Assembly (NCBI GenBank): GCA_039184055.1
Contig: JBCDBH010000058.1
Span: forward strand, 1-21,296
DNA length: 21,296 nucleotides
Direction: 5' to 3'
From: JBCDBH01 sp039184055
GTDB taxonomy: Bacteria > Acidobacteriota > Thermoanaerobaculia > Multivoradales > J023
Under the pieces are notes generated by a model. It made no database searches. It was not told where the DNA came from and saw only the letters and a list, made by a program, of their open reading frames with translations. Positions within the stretch are counted from its first letter, which is position 1. Each line of letters begins with the position of its first letter. The position numbers and the translations under genes were made by a program. Below, piece by piece: positions 6,413 to 14,002 of the stretch.

Positions 6413-6970
6413 ATGCGCATAGAGCCGATGGGGAAGACGCACGAACCGGCACCGCATGCACGAACTGTGGGGAACGGGAGAGAGCGAGAGACCGTCGTGT
6501 ACCACTGGAAGACCACCTTGCCGCTGGCACCCGTGTTGGATCTGCTCGTCGACCGCCTGCGGCCGATTCTGCCGCATGCCGGTGACGACGTCGAGGATCT
6601 CCTTCGGCAGGCCTTGGCGATCATCGCGATCGACGAAACACCGGAGGACCCCGCGCTCTCCACCCGTTTGGCCTGGCAACGTCGTCAGCGTCAAGTTGCC
6701 GACGCCGCCGATCGCGCGCTCCGCGACGTGCTCGAAGGCGATACCCTCGACACCGAATCGCGACGTTTTCTCGAGACCTGGCTCGGCAATCGGATCACCG
6801 GTCTGCCGGCGCATTGCCGTACGCCGCTGCGTTTACGGTACGGCCTACGGATGGAAAGCGACGAGGTCACCGTCAAGCTCGGTCACAAAGGTGCAGTGCA
6901 TCATCGAACGGTTCCCGCCTGCACGCCACTCCTCGCCGCCGATCTGCTCGCGGCCGCGCTCGACGACTAG
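6413..6970 (+). CDS. Hypothetical protein with sigma-70 region 4-like HTH
   Basis: A 185-residue protein from ATG 6413. From about residue 128, LPAHCRTPLRLRYGLRMESDEVTVKLGHKGAVHHRTVPACTPLL follows the spacing of sigma-70 region 4 (leucine-proline, arginine, LRY, then a helix-turn-helix), with the second helix partly degenerate. The middle (about 35-75, LAPVLDLLVDRLRPILPHAGDDVEDLLRQAL) is helical and could be a degenerate sigma-like N-terminal domain, but I see no clear region 2 promoter-melting motif. It may be a diverged ECF-like factor or a plain DNA-binding protein. The start is uncertain: GTG at 6497 (giving MYHWKTT) has a weak purine-rich site at sensible spacing and would remove a less protein-like N-terminus. 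The stop TAG falls in the first of three 17-bp repeats. Confidence 0.55.
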   Translation: MRIEPMGKTHEPAPHARTVGNGRERETVVYHWKTTLPLAPVLDLLVDRLRPILPHAGDDVEDLLRQALAIIAIDETPEDPALSTRLAWQRRQRQVADAADRALRDVLEGDTLDTESRRFLETWLGNRITGLPAHCRTPLRLRYGLRMESDEVTVKLGHKGAVHHRTVPACTPLLAADLLAAALDD

Positions 6971-7016
6971 TCGGGGCGGCAAACTAGTCGGGGCGGCAAA
7001 CTAGTCGGAGCGGCAA
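6966..7016 (+). repeat. Three 17-bp tandem repeats at gene end
   Basis: ACTAGTCGGGGCGGCAA occurs at 6966-6982 and 6983-6999 exactly, and at 7000-7016 with one change (GGGG to GGAG). The first copy contains the stop codon of the preceding gene (TAG, 6968-6970), so the array probably arose by duplication of the gene's 3' end. It lies 34 bases before the tRNA-Asn promoter. Confidence 0.85.
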
Positions 7017-7050
7017 ATCGAAGAGCCAGGCGCCTGCAAACGCGCCGTAG

Positions 7051-7079
7051 TTGACACGCCGCGCGTGGGCTCCTAAAAT
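7051..7079 (+). promoter_or_regulatory. Near-consensus sigma-70 promoter for tRNA-Asn
   Basis: TTGACA at 7051-7056, a 17-base spacer, and TAAAAT at 7074-7079 (one mismatch from TATAAT). Transcription should start near 7086, about 55 bases before the mature tRNA. A strong, vegetative promoter is what a single stable-RNA gene needs. This is the best promoter match in the window. Confidence 0.85.
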
Positions 7080-7141
7080 CCGTGATCCCAAGTGTGGTGC
7101 GGCTGCGCTGCGTCCCTTCGGGTGGTTCTAGAGATCACTGT

Positions 7142-7216
7142 TCCTCGGTAGCTCAATGGTAGAGCAATCGGCTGTTAACCGATTGGTTGGGGGTTCAAGT
7201 CCCTCCCGAGGAGCCA
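7142..7216 (+). tRNA. tRNA-Asn (anticodon GTT)
   Basis: A complete cloverleaf. The acceptor stem TCCTCGG (7142-7148) pairs with CCGAGGA (7206-7212), followed by discriminator G and encoded CCA (7214-7216). The D arm contains AGCTCAATGGTAGAGC. The anticodon stem ATCGG/CCGAT encloses the loop CTGTTAA with anticodon GTT at 7174-7176, which reads AAC and AAU. The T arm contains GGTTCAA. It has its own promoter upstream. No other tRNA is adjacent. The convergent symporter gene ends 65 bases downstream, and no clear terminator hairpin is seen in between beyond a short T-run at about 7239-7243. Confidence 0.97.
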
Positions 7217-7280
7217 TCCCCCCCTCCTAGTCAGCCTTTTTCCATCGAAGCCAGTTCGAGTCTCTCGGCGAAGTCGAGCT

Positions 7281-8744
7281 CTACGTGCGTGCGTATAGCC
7301 ACCCGCGCTCCGCGTCCGGCCGCGTCGCCAGACTCACCGCGACCAGCGTCACCACATTGGCGAGCAAGCCCCACACCCCTTCGTGCATGCCCGGGATCGG
7401 TGAGAGATCGGGACGGACGAGGAAGAAGGTGTTGACCGCGATGCCCACCACGAGCGCCGCGAACACGCCGGCGCGGGTCGCGCGCGGCCAATAAAACGCC
7501 GCGAACATCGCCGGGAAAATCTGCGCCACGCCACCGTACGCGCCGAGCAAGAGGGCGACGATCGATACCTCGGTGCCGACCGCGAAGTAGAACGAGATCA
7601 AGCCGATCACCACCACCAGGATACGGATCGCCAGGCGCTCGGTCTTGTCGTCGAGCTTCTTGACCTTGGCGACGCCGTCGCGAATGCCGATCGACGCCGC
7701 GGCGTGCAGAATGCTGTCACCGCTCGACATCGACGCAGCGAGCGTACCCGCGCACACCAACCCGACCAGGACCGGCTGCAGACCGGCGTTCACCAGCACG
7801 TGCGGCACGATCGCATCCGCCGGGGTCACCCCGGGAAACTCGAGAATCCCGGCAAAGCCGATCAGCAGAATCGGCACCAGAAAGAGTTGGAAGGTGGGGT
7901 AGAGCACCACGGTGAGGCGAAGCGTTCGATCGCTCGCCGCCGCGTAGCTCTTCATGAAGAGGTGCGGCCACATCGAAAAGCCGAGCGCCGAAACGATCAC
8001 CGCCGAGCTGAACGCCGCCCAGGTCCAGACGTCACCCTCCGCCGCCAGCCCCGGCACCGTCAACATCACCTCGCGACCGCTGGCGATCAGCTGGTCGAAC
8101 ATCTCGCCGATGCCACCGTGAAAACGCGCCGGTAGGGTGAGCCCGAGATACCAGGCCACCACCAGCATGAAGAGCCCTTGCAGGGTGTTGGTCCAGCCGA
8201 CCCCGAGCACGCCACTGGTGAGGACATAAATCATCACCACGCCATAGGTGACGCCCGCGCCCACCGCGAACGGCACGCGGCCGTCGGTGATCGTCTCCAA
8301 GATCAGCCCCGCGCCCTTCATCTGCAAGGTCAGATACGGAATGAACACCGCGACGCTGAGCACCGATAGAAGCACCGACAGCGACGGCGAGCGAAAGCGA
8401 TGGGTCAGCAGCTCGGCCTGGGTGACGAAGCCGAAACGCTCGCCGAGCCGGCGCGCCCGTGGACCGAAGAAATACAGCGGCACCATGCCGATGATGCCGT
8501 AGGCGAGGATGTAGAGCGCCGCCATGCCACGGCTGTACGCCCAGCCCGGACCGCCGAGAAACGCAAAAGACGAAAACACCGACGCGCCGAGCACGAAATA
8601 CAGCACCACCAAATGCATCGAACGGTCGGCGGCGACATAACCGGTCACGCTCGACGACACACGGAGCGCCGGCAAAATACCGGTCACCAACGAGAGCAGC
8701 AGATAGGCGCCGCAAATGGCGAGGGTGATTTCCCAAGGAGCCAT
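7281..8744 (-). CDS. Sodium:solute symporter (SSS family)
   Basis: A 487-residue inner-membrane transporter with about 12-13 hydrophobic segments spread over its whole length, the SSS norm. It begins with the extracellular-side helix ITLAICGAYLLLSLVTGI and SVTGYVAADRSM, then FSSFAFLGGPGWAYSRG. The segment GTLAASMSSGDSILHAAASI (about 340-360) matches the SSS helix whose serines help bind Na+. It imports an organic solute with sodium; acetate, proline, pantothenate and sugars are all family substrates and this one cannot be assigned. The start shares one base with the stop of the upstream small membrane gene (TGATG), and that gene is 17 bases from the sigma-54 activator gene, making a three-gene operon. 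No terminator hairpin is evident after the stop. Confidence 0.9.
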   Translation of the reverse strand: MAPWEITLAICGAYLLLSLVTGILPALRVSSSVTGYVAADRSMHLVVLYFVLGASVFSSFAFLGGPGWAYSRGMAALYILAYGIIGMVPLYFFGPRARRLGERFGFVTQAELLTHRFRSPSLSVLLSVLSVAVFIPYLTLQMKGAGLILETITDGRVPFAVGAGVTYGVVMIYVLTSGVLGVGWTNTLQGLFMLVVAWYLGLTLPARFHGGIGEMFDQLIASGREVMLTVPGLAAEGDVWTWAAFSSAVIVSALGFSMWPHLFMKSYAAASDRTLRLTVVLYPTFQLFLVPILLIGFAGILEFPGVTPADAIVPHVLVNAGLQPVLVGLVCAGTLAASMSSGDSILHAAASIGIRDGVAKVKKLDDKTERLAIRILVVVIGLISFYFAVGTEVSIVALLLGAYGGVAQIFPAMFAAFYWPRATRAGVFAALVVGIAVNTFFLVRPDLSPIPGMHEGVWGLLANVVTLVAVSLATRPDAERGWLYART

Positions 8745-9037
8745 CAGGACTCACCCTTCCCCGCGCGCTCATCGGCGATAAAGAGCGCCAGCAGCGCGAC
8801 GAACATGATCGTCAAGGTGATGACGATCCATCCCAACGAGAACGGCAAGGCGAAAAGACGCGGATCGAGCCGGCCGGCGATCATCGGATAAAGCGGCCAG
8901 ATCAGCGACGCCGATACCGCGAGCCACGCCACCATGAAGAGCATGCGTCGCGTCCGTTTGGCTGAGCTGGTTCCCGGCGCAAAGAGCACCAGGCCGGTGG
9001 GTACGGCTGTCTCGTCGACCTTCTCGTCGTTTGTCAT
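8744..9037 (-). CDS. Small two-TM protein, symporter partner (DUF3311-like)
   Basis: A 97-residue protein with a charged N-terminal tail (about 1-32) and two hydrophobic helices: MLFMVAWLAVSASLIWPLYPM (about 32-53) and LGWIVITLTIMFVALLALFIA (about 68-88). The loop LDPRLFALPFSLGW resembles the loop of DUF3311/YhdT-type small proteins that precede SSS transporters, in the way YjcH (DUF485) precedes the acetate symporter ActP. A role as accessory subunit of the symporter is inferred from topology and the one-base overlap with that gene. The family assignment is tentative. Confidence 0.7.
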   Translation of the reverse strand: MTNDEKVDETAVPTGLVLFAPGTSSAKRTRRMLFMVAWLAVSASLIWPLYPMIAGRLDPRLFALPFSLGWIVITLTIMFVALLALFIADERAGKGES

Positions 9038-9054
9038 GCCCCGATCATACGTCG

Positions 9055-10416
9055 TCAGCGGCGGTAGTGCGGGAAGCCTTCGAGATCGTGGGCGCGGATC
9101 CGTCGCTGCAGGGTGCGACGACTGATGCCGAGCGCGGTGGCGGCGCGGTCTTTGTCGCCTCCCGTGGCCAACAACGCGGCGCGTACCGTCTCGCGTTCCC
9201 GCTCGGCTTCGGGATCGGCCGTCGTCGCCGATGGGGGAGCCGGTGCGCTCTCCTGGATCGTCAACAGGGGCGCGAGATCGTCTTGTTCGATCCGTGAGCC
9301 CTCGGCCAAAATTACCGCGCGTTCGAGCACATTGCCGAGCTGCCGGATATTACCCGGCCACGGCTGCGTAGTGAGCCAGGCCTCGGCGTCGTCGCTCAGC
9401 GTCGGAGGTGTGCGCTTCAAGCGCTCGGCGACCCGCTGGATCAGATGGCTGGCGAGCGCGGGGACGTCGGTCGGTCGATCGCGCAGGGGCGGCAGCTCGA
9501 TCGGGAAGACTTCGAGCCGGTAATAGAGATCGCCACGAAACGTGCCCTGATCGACCATCGTGGTCAGGTCGCGATTGGTCGCCGCGACCACCCGCACGTC
9601 GGCGCGTACCGGCGCGCCACCGCCGACCCGCTCGAAGAGACGCTCTTCGAGCACCCGCAGCACCTTGCCCTGGACCGCCGTCGGCAGCTCACCGATCTCA
9701 TCGAGAAAGATCGTGCCGCGCTGGGCGCGTTCGAATCGTCCTTTTTGCCGGGCGCCAGCGCCGGTGTAGGCGCCCTTCTCGTGGCCGAAGAGCTCGTTTT
9801 CGATCAAGGCCTCGGGAATCGCCGCGCAATTGACCGCCACGAACGGCTCCGGACGACGGTGTGAGAGTGCGTGTAGCGCGCGGGCGAAGAGCTCTTTGCC
9901 GGTCCCACTTTCGCCGGTCAGCAAAACCGTCGAATCGGTTGGCGCCACCTTTTCCAAGAGCCGCAACGCGGTGCGCAACCTCGGGTGGCCACCGACGATC
10001 ATCGGTCCACCTTCGGGGTGAAAAACCGTCGGCGCCGTTTCGGAGGAGCCGGTGAGCTCGTCGGCAAGGGCGAGCAGATCGTCGATATCGACCGGCTTCT
10101 CGAGAAAATCCGACGCGCCCAGCTTCATCGCTTCGACCGCCGTGGCCACCGTGCCGAAGGCGGTGAGCACCACCACGGGAACATGCGACGCGGCGCGTCG
10201 GCTGGCGCGCACCATCTCGATCCCCGAGGCCCCGGGCAATTTGAGATCGGTGAGCACCAAATCGAAACCGGCGCGCTCGGCGAGGCATTCGAAGCCGTCT
10301 TCGGCGCTCGCCGCGGCGGTGACCCGCCAGCCGTCGGATTCGAGCGCATGACACATCATGCGGCGGAGCGCGTCGCGATCCTCGACCACCAAAACGTGTC
10401 CGCGTGGCTCAGCCAT
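9055..10416 (-). CDS. NtrC-family sigma-54-dependent response regulator
   Basis: A 453-residue three-domain activator. The receiver domain (about 7-120) has the acidic pair ED (12-13), phospho-acceptor Asp57 (LVLTDLKLPG) and Lys107. The AAA+ sigma-54 interaction domain (about 138-375) has Walker A GESGTGKE (168-175), GAYTGA (215-220, the GAFTGA loop that contacts sigma-54, with the common Tyr variant) and Walker B TIFLDE (235-240). The C-terminal Fis-type helix-turn-helix is at about 407-443 (RAATALGISRRTLQRRI). When phosphorylated it should form a hexamer and open sigma-54 promoters. No histidine kinase is adjacent. It heads the operon with the small membrane protein and symporter, so it probably regulates solute uptake. 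GGAG directly abuts the ATG at 10416, a spacing of zero, so the translation signal is weak. Confidence 0.95.
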   Translation of the reverse strand: MAEPRGHVLVVEDRDALRRMMCHALESDGWRVTAAASAEDGFECLAERAGFDLVLTDLKLPGASGIEMVRASRRAASHVPVVVLTAFGTVATAVEAMKLGASDFLEKPVDIDDLLALADELTGSSETAPTVFHPEGGPMIVGGHPRLRTALRLLEKVAPTDSTVLLTGESGTGKELFARALHALSHRRPEPFVAVNCAAIPEALIENELFGHEKGAYTGAGARQKGRFERAQRGTIFLDEIGELPTAVQGKVLRVLEERLFERVGGGAPVRADVRVVAATNRDLTTMVDQGTFRGDLYYRLEVFPIELPPLRDRPTDVPALASHLIQRVAERLKRTPPTLSDDAEAWLTTQPWPGNIRQLGNVLERAVILAEGSRIEQDDLAPLLTIQESAPAPPSATTADPEAERERETVRAALLATGGDKDRAATALGISRRTLQRRIRAHDLEGFPHYRR

Positions 10417-10447
10417 CTCCGCTCTCGTGGACCATCATCGACCTCGC

Positions 10448-10478
10448 TTGGACCCGCGACCGGGCGCTTCCGTATAAT
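10448..10478 (+). promoter_or_regulatory. Candidate sigma-70 promoter for the 10547-12296 operon
   Basis: A perfect TATAAT at 10473-10478, with TTGGAC at 10448-10453 as the nearest -35-like hexamer (19-base spacer, longer than ideal). It lies in the 130-base divergent gap about 70 bases before the ATG at 10547. The -10 is convincing; the -35 is weak. Confidence 0.5.
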
Positions 10479-10546
10479 CCATTGGGATTACCAGAGCTCA
10501 TTGTGGCATTGTACGCTGCTCGTTGGTTCACACCCCAGAGAACGCC

Positions 10547-11140
10547 ATGGATCCGAAGACACGTCGACAACGTCTCACCGCCAACGCTGGCGAAGGCACG
10601 GACAAAGCCGCGCAATTCGACATGCGGATGAACCGTCTCACCAGCCAGATTCGCAAGCTCGAGGTGGACTACCGACGTTTCTTCGCCGGTGATCTCTTGG
10701 TGCCCCCCGATGAGCTACGCGACGCCATCCAGCGTGAGGTACGTCTGCTCCGTAGCGCCAATATCAAAGGCGTGGCCGAGAACTTTCGACTCAACAGCCT
10801 CGAGGCGCGTCTCAACAGCCATCTCGAGCTCTTCGGGCGTCAGCTCCGCAAACGCGAGCTCGGTGAGGATCGACGCCGTGCCGACGGCACCGCGCCTCGT
10901 CACGATCCCGAGAAGGGCGTGGTGATCGACCGCGGTCTCGAAGACACGGCGGTCCAGGCGCTCTATCGTGGACTGCACGGCAAGAGCCAAACCGCCACCA
11001 TGGACATCGACCGCTTTCGGAGTGTGTTGGCTCGTCACGCCGACGCCATCCGTTCCAAGACCGGTTGCGACGAGATTCAATTTCGCGTCGCCTCCGAAGG
11101 CGGCAAGCTCAAGCTCAAAGCCAAACCCATCCGTCAATGA
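10547..11140 (+). CDS. MXAN_5187 C-terminal-like conserved protein
   Basis: A 197-residue protein, probably cytosolic (no signal or membrane segment). Residues about 30-107 are helical (RLTSQIRKLEVDYRRFFAGD, then VPPDELRDAIQREVRLLR and ENFRLNSLEARLNSHLELF). Residues about 150-197 form a small domain ending in QFRVASEGGKLKLKAKPI. Both blocks resemble the C-terminal domain named after Myxococcus MXAN_5187, a family of unknown function in myxobacteria and related phyla; this is my recall of the family pattern and was not searched. Start is ATG 10547, since an upstream TTG at 10523 lacks support. The next gene starts ten bases after the stop, with GAGGAG spanning the TGA, so the pair is translationally linked. 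Confidence 0.75.
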   Translation: MDPKTRRQRLTANAGEGTDKAAQFDMRMNRLTSQIRKLEVDYRRFFAGDLLVPPDELRDAIQREVRLLRSANIKGVAENFRLNSLEARLNSHLELFGRQLRKRELGEDRRRADGTAPRHDPEKGVVIDRGLEDTAVQALYRGLHGKSQTATMDIDRFRSVLARHADAIRSKTGCDEIQFRVASEGGKLKLKAKPIRQ

Positions 11141-11150
11141 GGAGATCGCC

Positions 11151-12296
11151 TTGAAGAAGCGTATCCTGTTCGTGCTCGTCACCCTCGTCGCCGCGTTCGC
11201 GGTTCTCGCCTCCACGCCGGAGCCGACGCCCAACCTGGAAGCGGCGCTCGAGGCGCAACGCGACCTGGTGGCCGACGAGCCGACGAACGCCGTGGCTCGC
11301 AACGACTTCGGCAACCTCCTCCTGCTCGCCGGTGAGCCGTTGGCCGCCGAGGCGGCCTACCGAGAGGCCCTCGAGCTCGATCCGGGTTTCGTGTCGGCGC
11401 ATTTCAACCTGGGTCTTCTGTACCAACAACGAGGTGAAGACGACCTCGCCGCCGATCGCTTTCAGCTCGTCCTCGACAGCGATCCCGAAGCGGCATGGGC
11501 CTGGTATCAGCTCGGCGTGCATCACGAGCGCAAGAACAACCGTAACGACGCGATCGAGCATTACGCGCGTGCCTTCGCGCTCGACAGCGATCTGAGCTTT
11601 CAAAGCGTCAACCCACAGCTCATCGAAAGCCGCTTGGTCACCGAGGCGTTGCTGACGGCGCAGCAATACAGCAAGCCGCCGGCGCAACAAGTGCCACGGA
11701 TGTACGGCGACCCGGCGCGGATCGCCGAGCTCATGCTCGATCGTCCCGAAGCTGAAATGGCCGAGGGTGAAGGCGAGGTCGATGCCGACAGCGACACCGA
11801 AAGCGCGGTCGAAAACGTCGGCAACCAGGGCGCCTCGAATCGTGGTCAACGTCTCGATGCCCGTTTCGACAAAGGCACGGCGTCGAGCGGCCAAGCGCGC
11901 GACCGGCGCGCCGCGCGTAGCGAGAGCGCGAGCGAAGGCGGGTCCAACAACAACGCCGGCACGGTGGTTGGTGGCGACCGGGTCTTGACTTCCGATTCGC
12001 TCGACGAATCCGGTAGCGGCCAGGTGCGGGGCGATACTGCTGCTCCCAGCACCGATCGCCAGGGACGCGAACCCATCTTTCAGCGCTATCGTCGCAGCAG
12101 CTCGCCTCGTTCCAACAACCGCGACGAGGCGAACGCCACCGCCGAAGAACAAGAGCAGCCCCGCGCCCGCCCCGCCAACCCGGGCTCGCGTCTGCCGCAG
12201 CGGCTACGCAACGTCCGGCGCAGCACCGGCCAGCTCGAGCTTCAGCTCCTGCCGCCGGGTGAAGAGCCGGTGCGGGTCGCGCGCAAGGACGGCTAA
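11151..12296 (+). CDS. Exported TPR protein with long disordered tail
   Basis: A 381-residue protein from TTG 11151, chosen because GAGGAG (11139-11144) sits six bases upstream and the frame then opens with a signal-like KKRILFVLVTLVAAFAVLAS. Three TPR units follow at about 45-78, 79-112 and 113-146 (ARNDFGNLLLLAGEPLAAEA; SAHFNLGLLYQQRGEDDLAA; AWYQLGVHHERKNNRNDAIE). TPRs bind other proteins. From about residue 190 to the end the sequence is Asp/Glu/Ser/Asn/Arg-rich and low-complexity, hence probably disordered, ending with a short ordered-looking LELQLLPPGEEPVRVARKDG. The signal has no cysteine lipobox, so it should be periplasmic or anchored by an uncleaved helix. Function unknown; it pairs with the upstream MXAN_5187-like gene and is followed by hairpin terminators. 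Confidence 0.82.
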   Translation: MKKRILFVLVTLVAAFAVLASTPEPTPNLEAALEAQRDLVADEPTNAVARNDFGNLLLLAGEPLAAEAAYREALELDPGFVSAHFNLGLLYQQRGEDDLAADRFQLVLDSDPEAAWAWYQLGVHHERKNNRNDAIEHYARAFALDSDLSFQSVNPQLIESRLVTEALLTAQQYSKPPAQQVPRMYGDPARIAELMLDRPEAEMAEGEGEVDADSDTESAVENVGNQGASNRGQRLDARFDKGTASSGQARDRRAARSESASEGGSNNNAGTVVGGDRVLTSDSLDESGSGQVRGDTAAPSTDRQGREPIFQRYRRSSSPRSNNRDEANATAEEQEQPRARPANPGSRLPQRLRNVRRSTGQLELQLLPPGEEPVRVARKDG

Positions 12297-12302
12297 ACGC
12301 AA

Positions 12303-12322
12303 GAGAGCCCCGAAGGGCTCTT
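12303..12322 (+). terminator. Hairpin after the TPR gene
   Basis: AGAGCCC (12304-12310) pairs with GGGCTCT (12315-12321) around a CGAA loop, six bases after the TPR stop codon. A G-T wobble extends the stem. Only a short TTG follows rather than a T-run, so alone it would be a weak terminator. A second hairpin, CGCTCC-GAA-GGAGCG, follows at 12337-12351. Confidence 0.5.
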
Positions 12323-12368
12323 GCACACGGTACGGTCGCTCCGAAGGAGCGCAACGGGATGAAAGAAA

Positions 12369-12393
12369 AGAGAGCCCCTCGGGGCTCTTTCTT
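12369..12393. terminator. Bidirectional intrinsic terminator between convergent genes
   Basis: AGAGCCCC (12371-12378) pairs with GGGGCTCT (12381-12388) around a TC turn. The stem extends with A-T and wobble pairs into TTTCTTC on the plus strand, and into a run of A (AAAGAAAAG) on the other side, which reads as a U-tract on the minus strand. It therefore serves both the TPR operon and the carboxylase gene, whose stop begins at 12397. Confidence 0.85.
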
Positions 12394-12396
12394 CGT

Positions 12397-13980
12397 TTAG
12401 AGCGGAATGTTGCCGTGCTTCTTCGGCGGTGAGCTTTGGCGCTTGCTGCCCAGCTGACGCAACGCACGGATCAAATGCAGACGGGTGTTTCGCGGCTGAA
12501 TCACCGCGTCGACAAAGCCGCGCTCGGCGGCGATGAACGGGTTGGCGAATTTCGCCCGATACGCCGAGACGTGCTCGTTGCGTAGCGTCGCCGGATCGTC
12601 CGCCGCCGCCAGCTCACGCCGATAGAGCACATTGACCGCGCCCTCCGGGCCCATCACCGCGATTTCGGCGGTCGGGTAGGCGAAGTTGGCGTCGGTTCGC
12701 AGGTGCTTCGAAGCCATCACGCAATAGGCGCCGCCATAGGCCTTACGGGTGATCACCGTCAGCTTGGGCACGGTGGCCTCGGCGTAGGCGAAGAGGAGCT
12801 TGGCGCCGTGTTTGATGATGCCGCCGAACTCCTGCTGCGTGCCGGGCAAGAAGCCGGGAACGTCTTCGAAGGTGATCAGAGGGATGTTGAAGGCGTCGCA
12901 GAATCGCACGAAACGCGCCCCTTTGAGCGACGCGTCGATATCGAGCACACCGGCGAGATACGCCGGTTGATTGGCGATGATTCCGACGCTCTGATTGGCC
13001 AGACGCGCAAAGCCGACCACGATGTTCTTGGCGTAATCCGCCTGCACCTCGAGAAAGCGACCGTCGTCCACCACGCCGTGGATCAGCTGCTTGATGTCGT
13101 AGGGCTTGTTGGGATCCTCCGGGACCACCGAATCGAGCTCCGGGTCGGCGCGATCGGCGTCGTCCTCGCTATGACCGAGCGGTGGGTCCTCGAGGTTGTT
13201 GCTCGGCAGATACGACAAGAGGTCGCGGATCGCCGCCAGACAGGCGGCGTCGTCGGGCACGGTGAAATGCGACACGCCGCTCTTGCTGGCATGGGTCGCG
13301 GCGCCACCGAGCTCTTCCTTGGTGACCTCCTCGTGGGTCACGGTCTTGATCACGTCGGGGCCGGTCACGAACATATAGCTCGTGTTTTCGACCATGAAGA
13401 CGAAATCGGTGATCGCCGGTGAATACACCGCGCCACCCGCGCACGGCCCCATGATCGCGCTGATCTGCGGAATCACCCCCGAGGTGAGGGTGTTACGCAA
13501 GAAAATGTCGGCATAGCCACCGAGCGACGCGACGCCTTCCTGGATCCGCGCCCCGCCCGAATCGTTGAGACCGATCATCGGCGCGCCGTTCTCGAGCGCC
13601 AAGTCCATCACCTTGCAGATTTTCTTGGCATTGGTCTCGGAGAGCGAGCCGCCGAAAACGGTGAAGTCCTGCGCGAAGACATAGACCAGGCGGCCATCGA
13701 CCGTGCCGTAGCCACAGACCACGCCGTCACCGGGAATCTTCGACTGCTCCATGCCGAAGTCGAGACAGCGATGCGTCACCAGGGCATCCAGCTCGACGAA
13801 CGAGCCGCTATCGAGCAGGAGATCGACCCGCTCACGCGCGGTCAGCTTGCCGCCGGCGTGTTGGCGTTCGATACGCGCCTCGCCGCCACCTTCCCGCGAG
13901 GCGGTCAACCGTGCTTGCCATTCATCGTGTGCGGAGAGGGGAGTCTCCGGAGCAGTGGACGGATCGGCTTGTCGACTCAT
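12397..13980 (-). CDS. Acyl-CoA carboxylase carboxyltransferase subunit (PccB-type)
   Basis: The beta subunit that moves the carboxyl group from carboxybiotin to an acyl-CoA such as propionyl-CoA, giving methylmalonyl-CoA. From ATG 13980 it has 527 residues, the family norm. The N-terminal crotonase-like half has SGGARIQEG (141-149) and GPCAGGAVYSPAITDF (178-193), forming one oxyanion hole; the C-terminal half has FEDVPGFLPG (371-380) and RKAYGGAYCVMASKHL (412-427), forming the other. It ends in the typical HGNIPL. At the position where S. coelicolor PccB has Asp422, a residue shown to steer acyl-chain choice, this protein has Cys420. An upstream start at 14085 would add a non-homologous 35-residue extension. 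No biotin carboxylase or biotin carrier gene is adjacent, so those subunits must lie elsewhere. Confidence 0.93.
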   Translation of the reverse strand: MSRQADPSTAPETPLSAHDEWQARLTASREGGGEARIERQHAGGKLTARERVDLLLDSGSFVELDALVTHRCLDFGMEQSKIPGDGVVCGYGTVDGRLVYVFAQDFTVFGGSLSETNAKKICKVMDLALENGAPMIGLNDSGGARIQEGVASLGGYADIFLRNTLTSGVIPQISAIMGPCAGGAVYSPAITDFVFMVENTSYMFVTGPDVIKTVTHEEVTKEELGGAATHASKSGVSHFTVPDDAACLAAIRDLLSYLPSNNLEDPPLGHSEDDADRADPELDSVVPEDPNKPYDIKQLIHGVVDDGRFLEVQADYAKNIVVGFARLANQSVGIIANQPAYLAGVLDIDASLKGARFVRFCDAFNIPLITFEDVPGFLPGTQQEFGGIIKHGAKLLFAYAEATVPKLTVITRKAYGGAYCVMASKHLRTDANFAYPTAEIAVMGPEGAVNVLYRRELAAADDPATLRNEHVSAYRAKFANPFIAAERGFVDAVIQPRNTRLHLIRALRQLGSKRQSSPPKKHGNIPL

Positions 13981-14002
13981 GGATCGGACACACCTCGTGC
14001 GC

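Noticed and set aside
7704..8135. Plus-strand ORF rich in His/Arg/Gln opposite the symporter
   Set aside because: Composition typical of the reverse complement of a membrane protein gene; no independent evidence.
10504..10518. Sigma-54-like promoter TGGC...TGCT upstream of the gene at 10547
   Set aside because: The spacing between the GG and GC elements is one base too long for a functional sigma-54 promoter, and a perfect TATAAT lies just upstream. Tempting only because an NtrC-type regulator is adjacent.
12703..13422. 239-codon plus-strand ORF opposite the carboxyltransferase
   Set aside because: Shadow of a conserved gene with oxyanion-hole motifs on the other strand.
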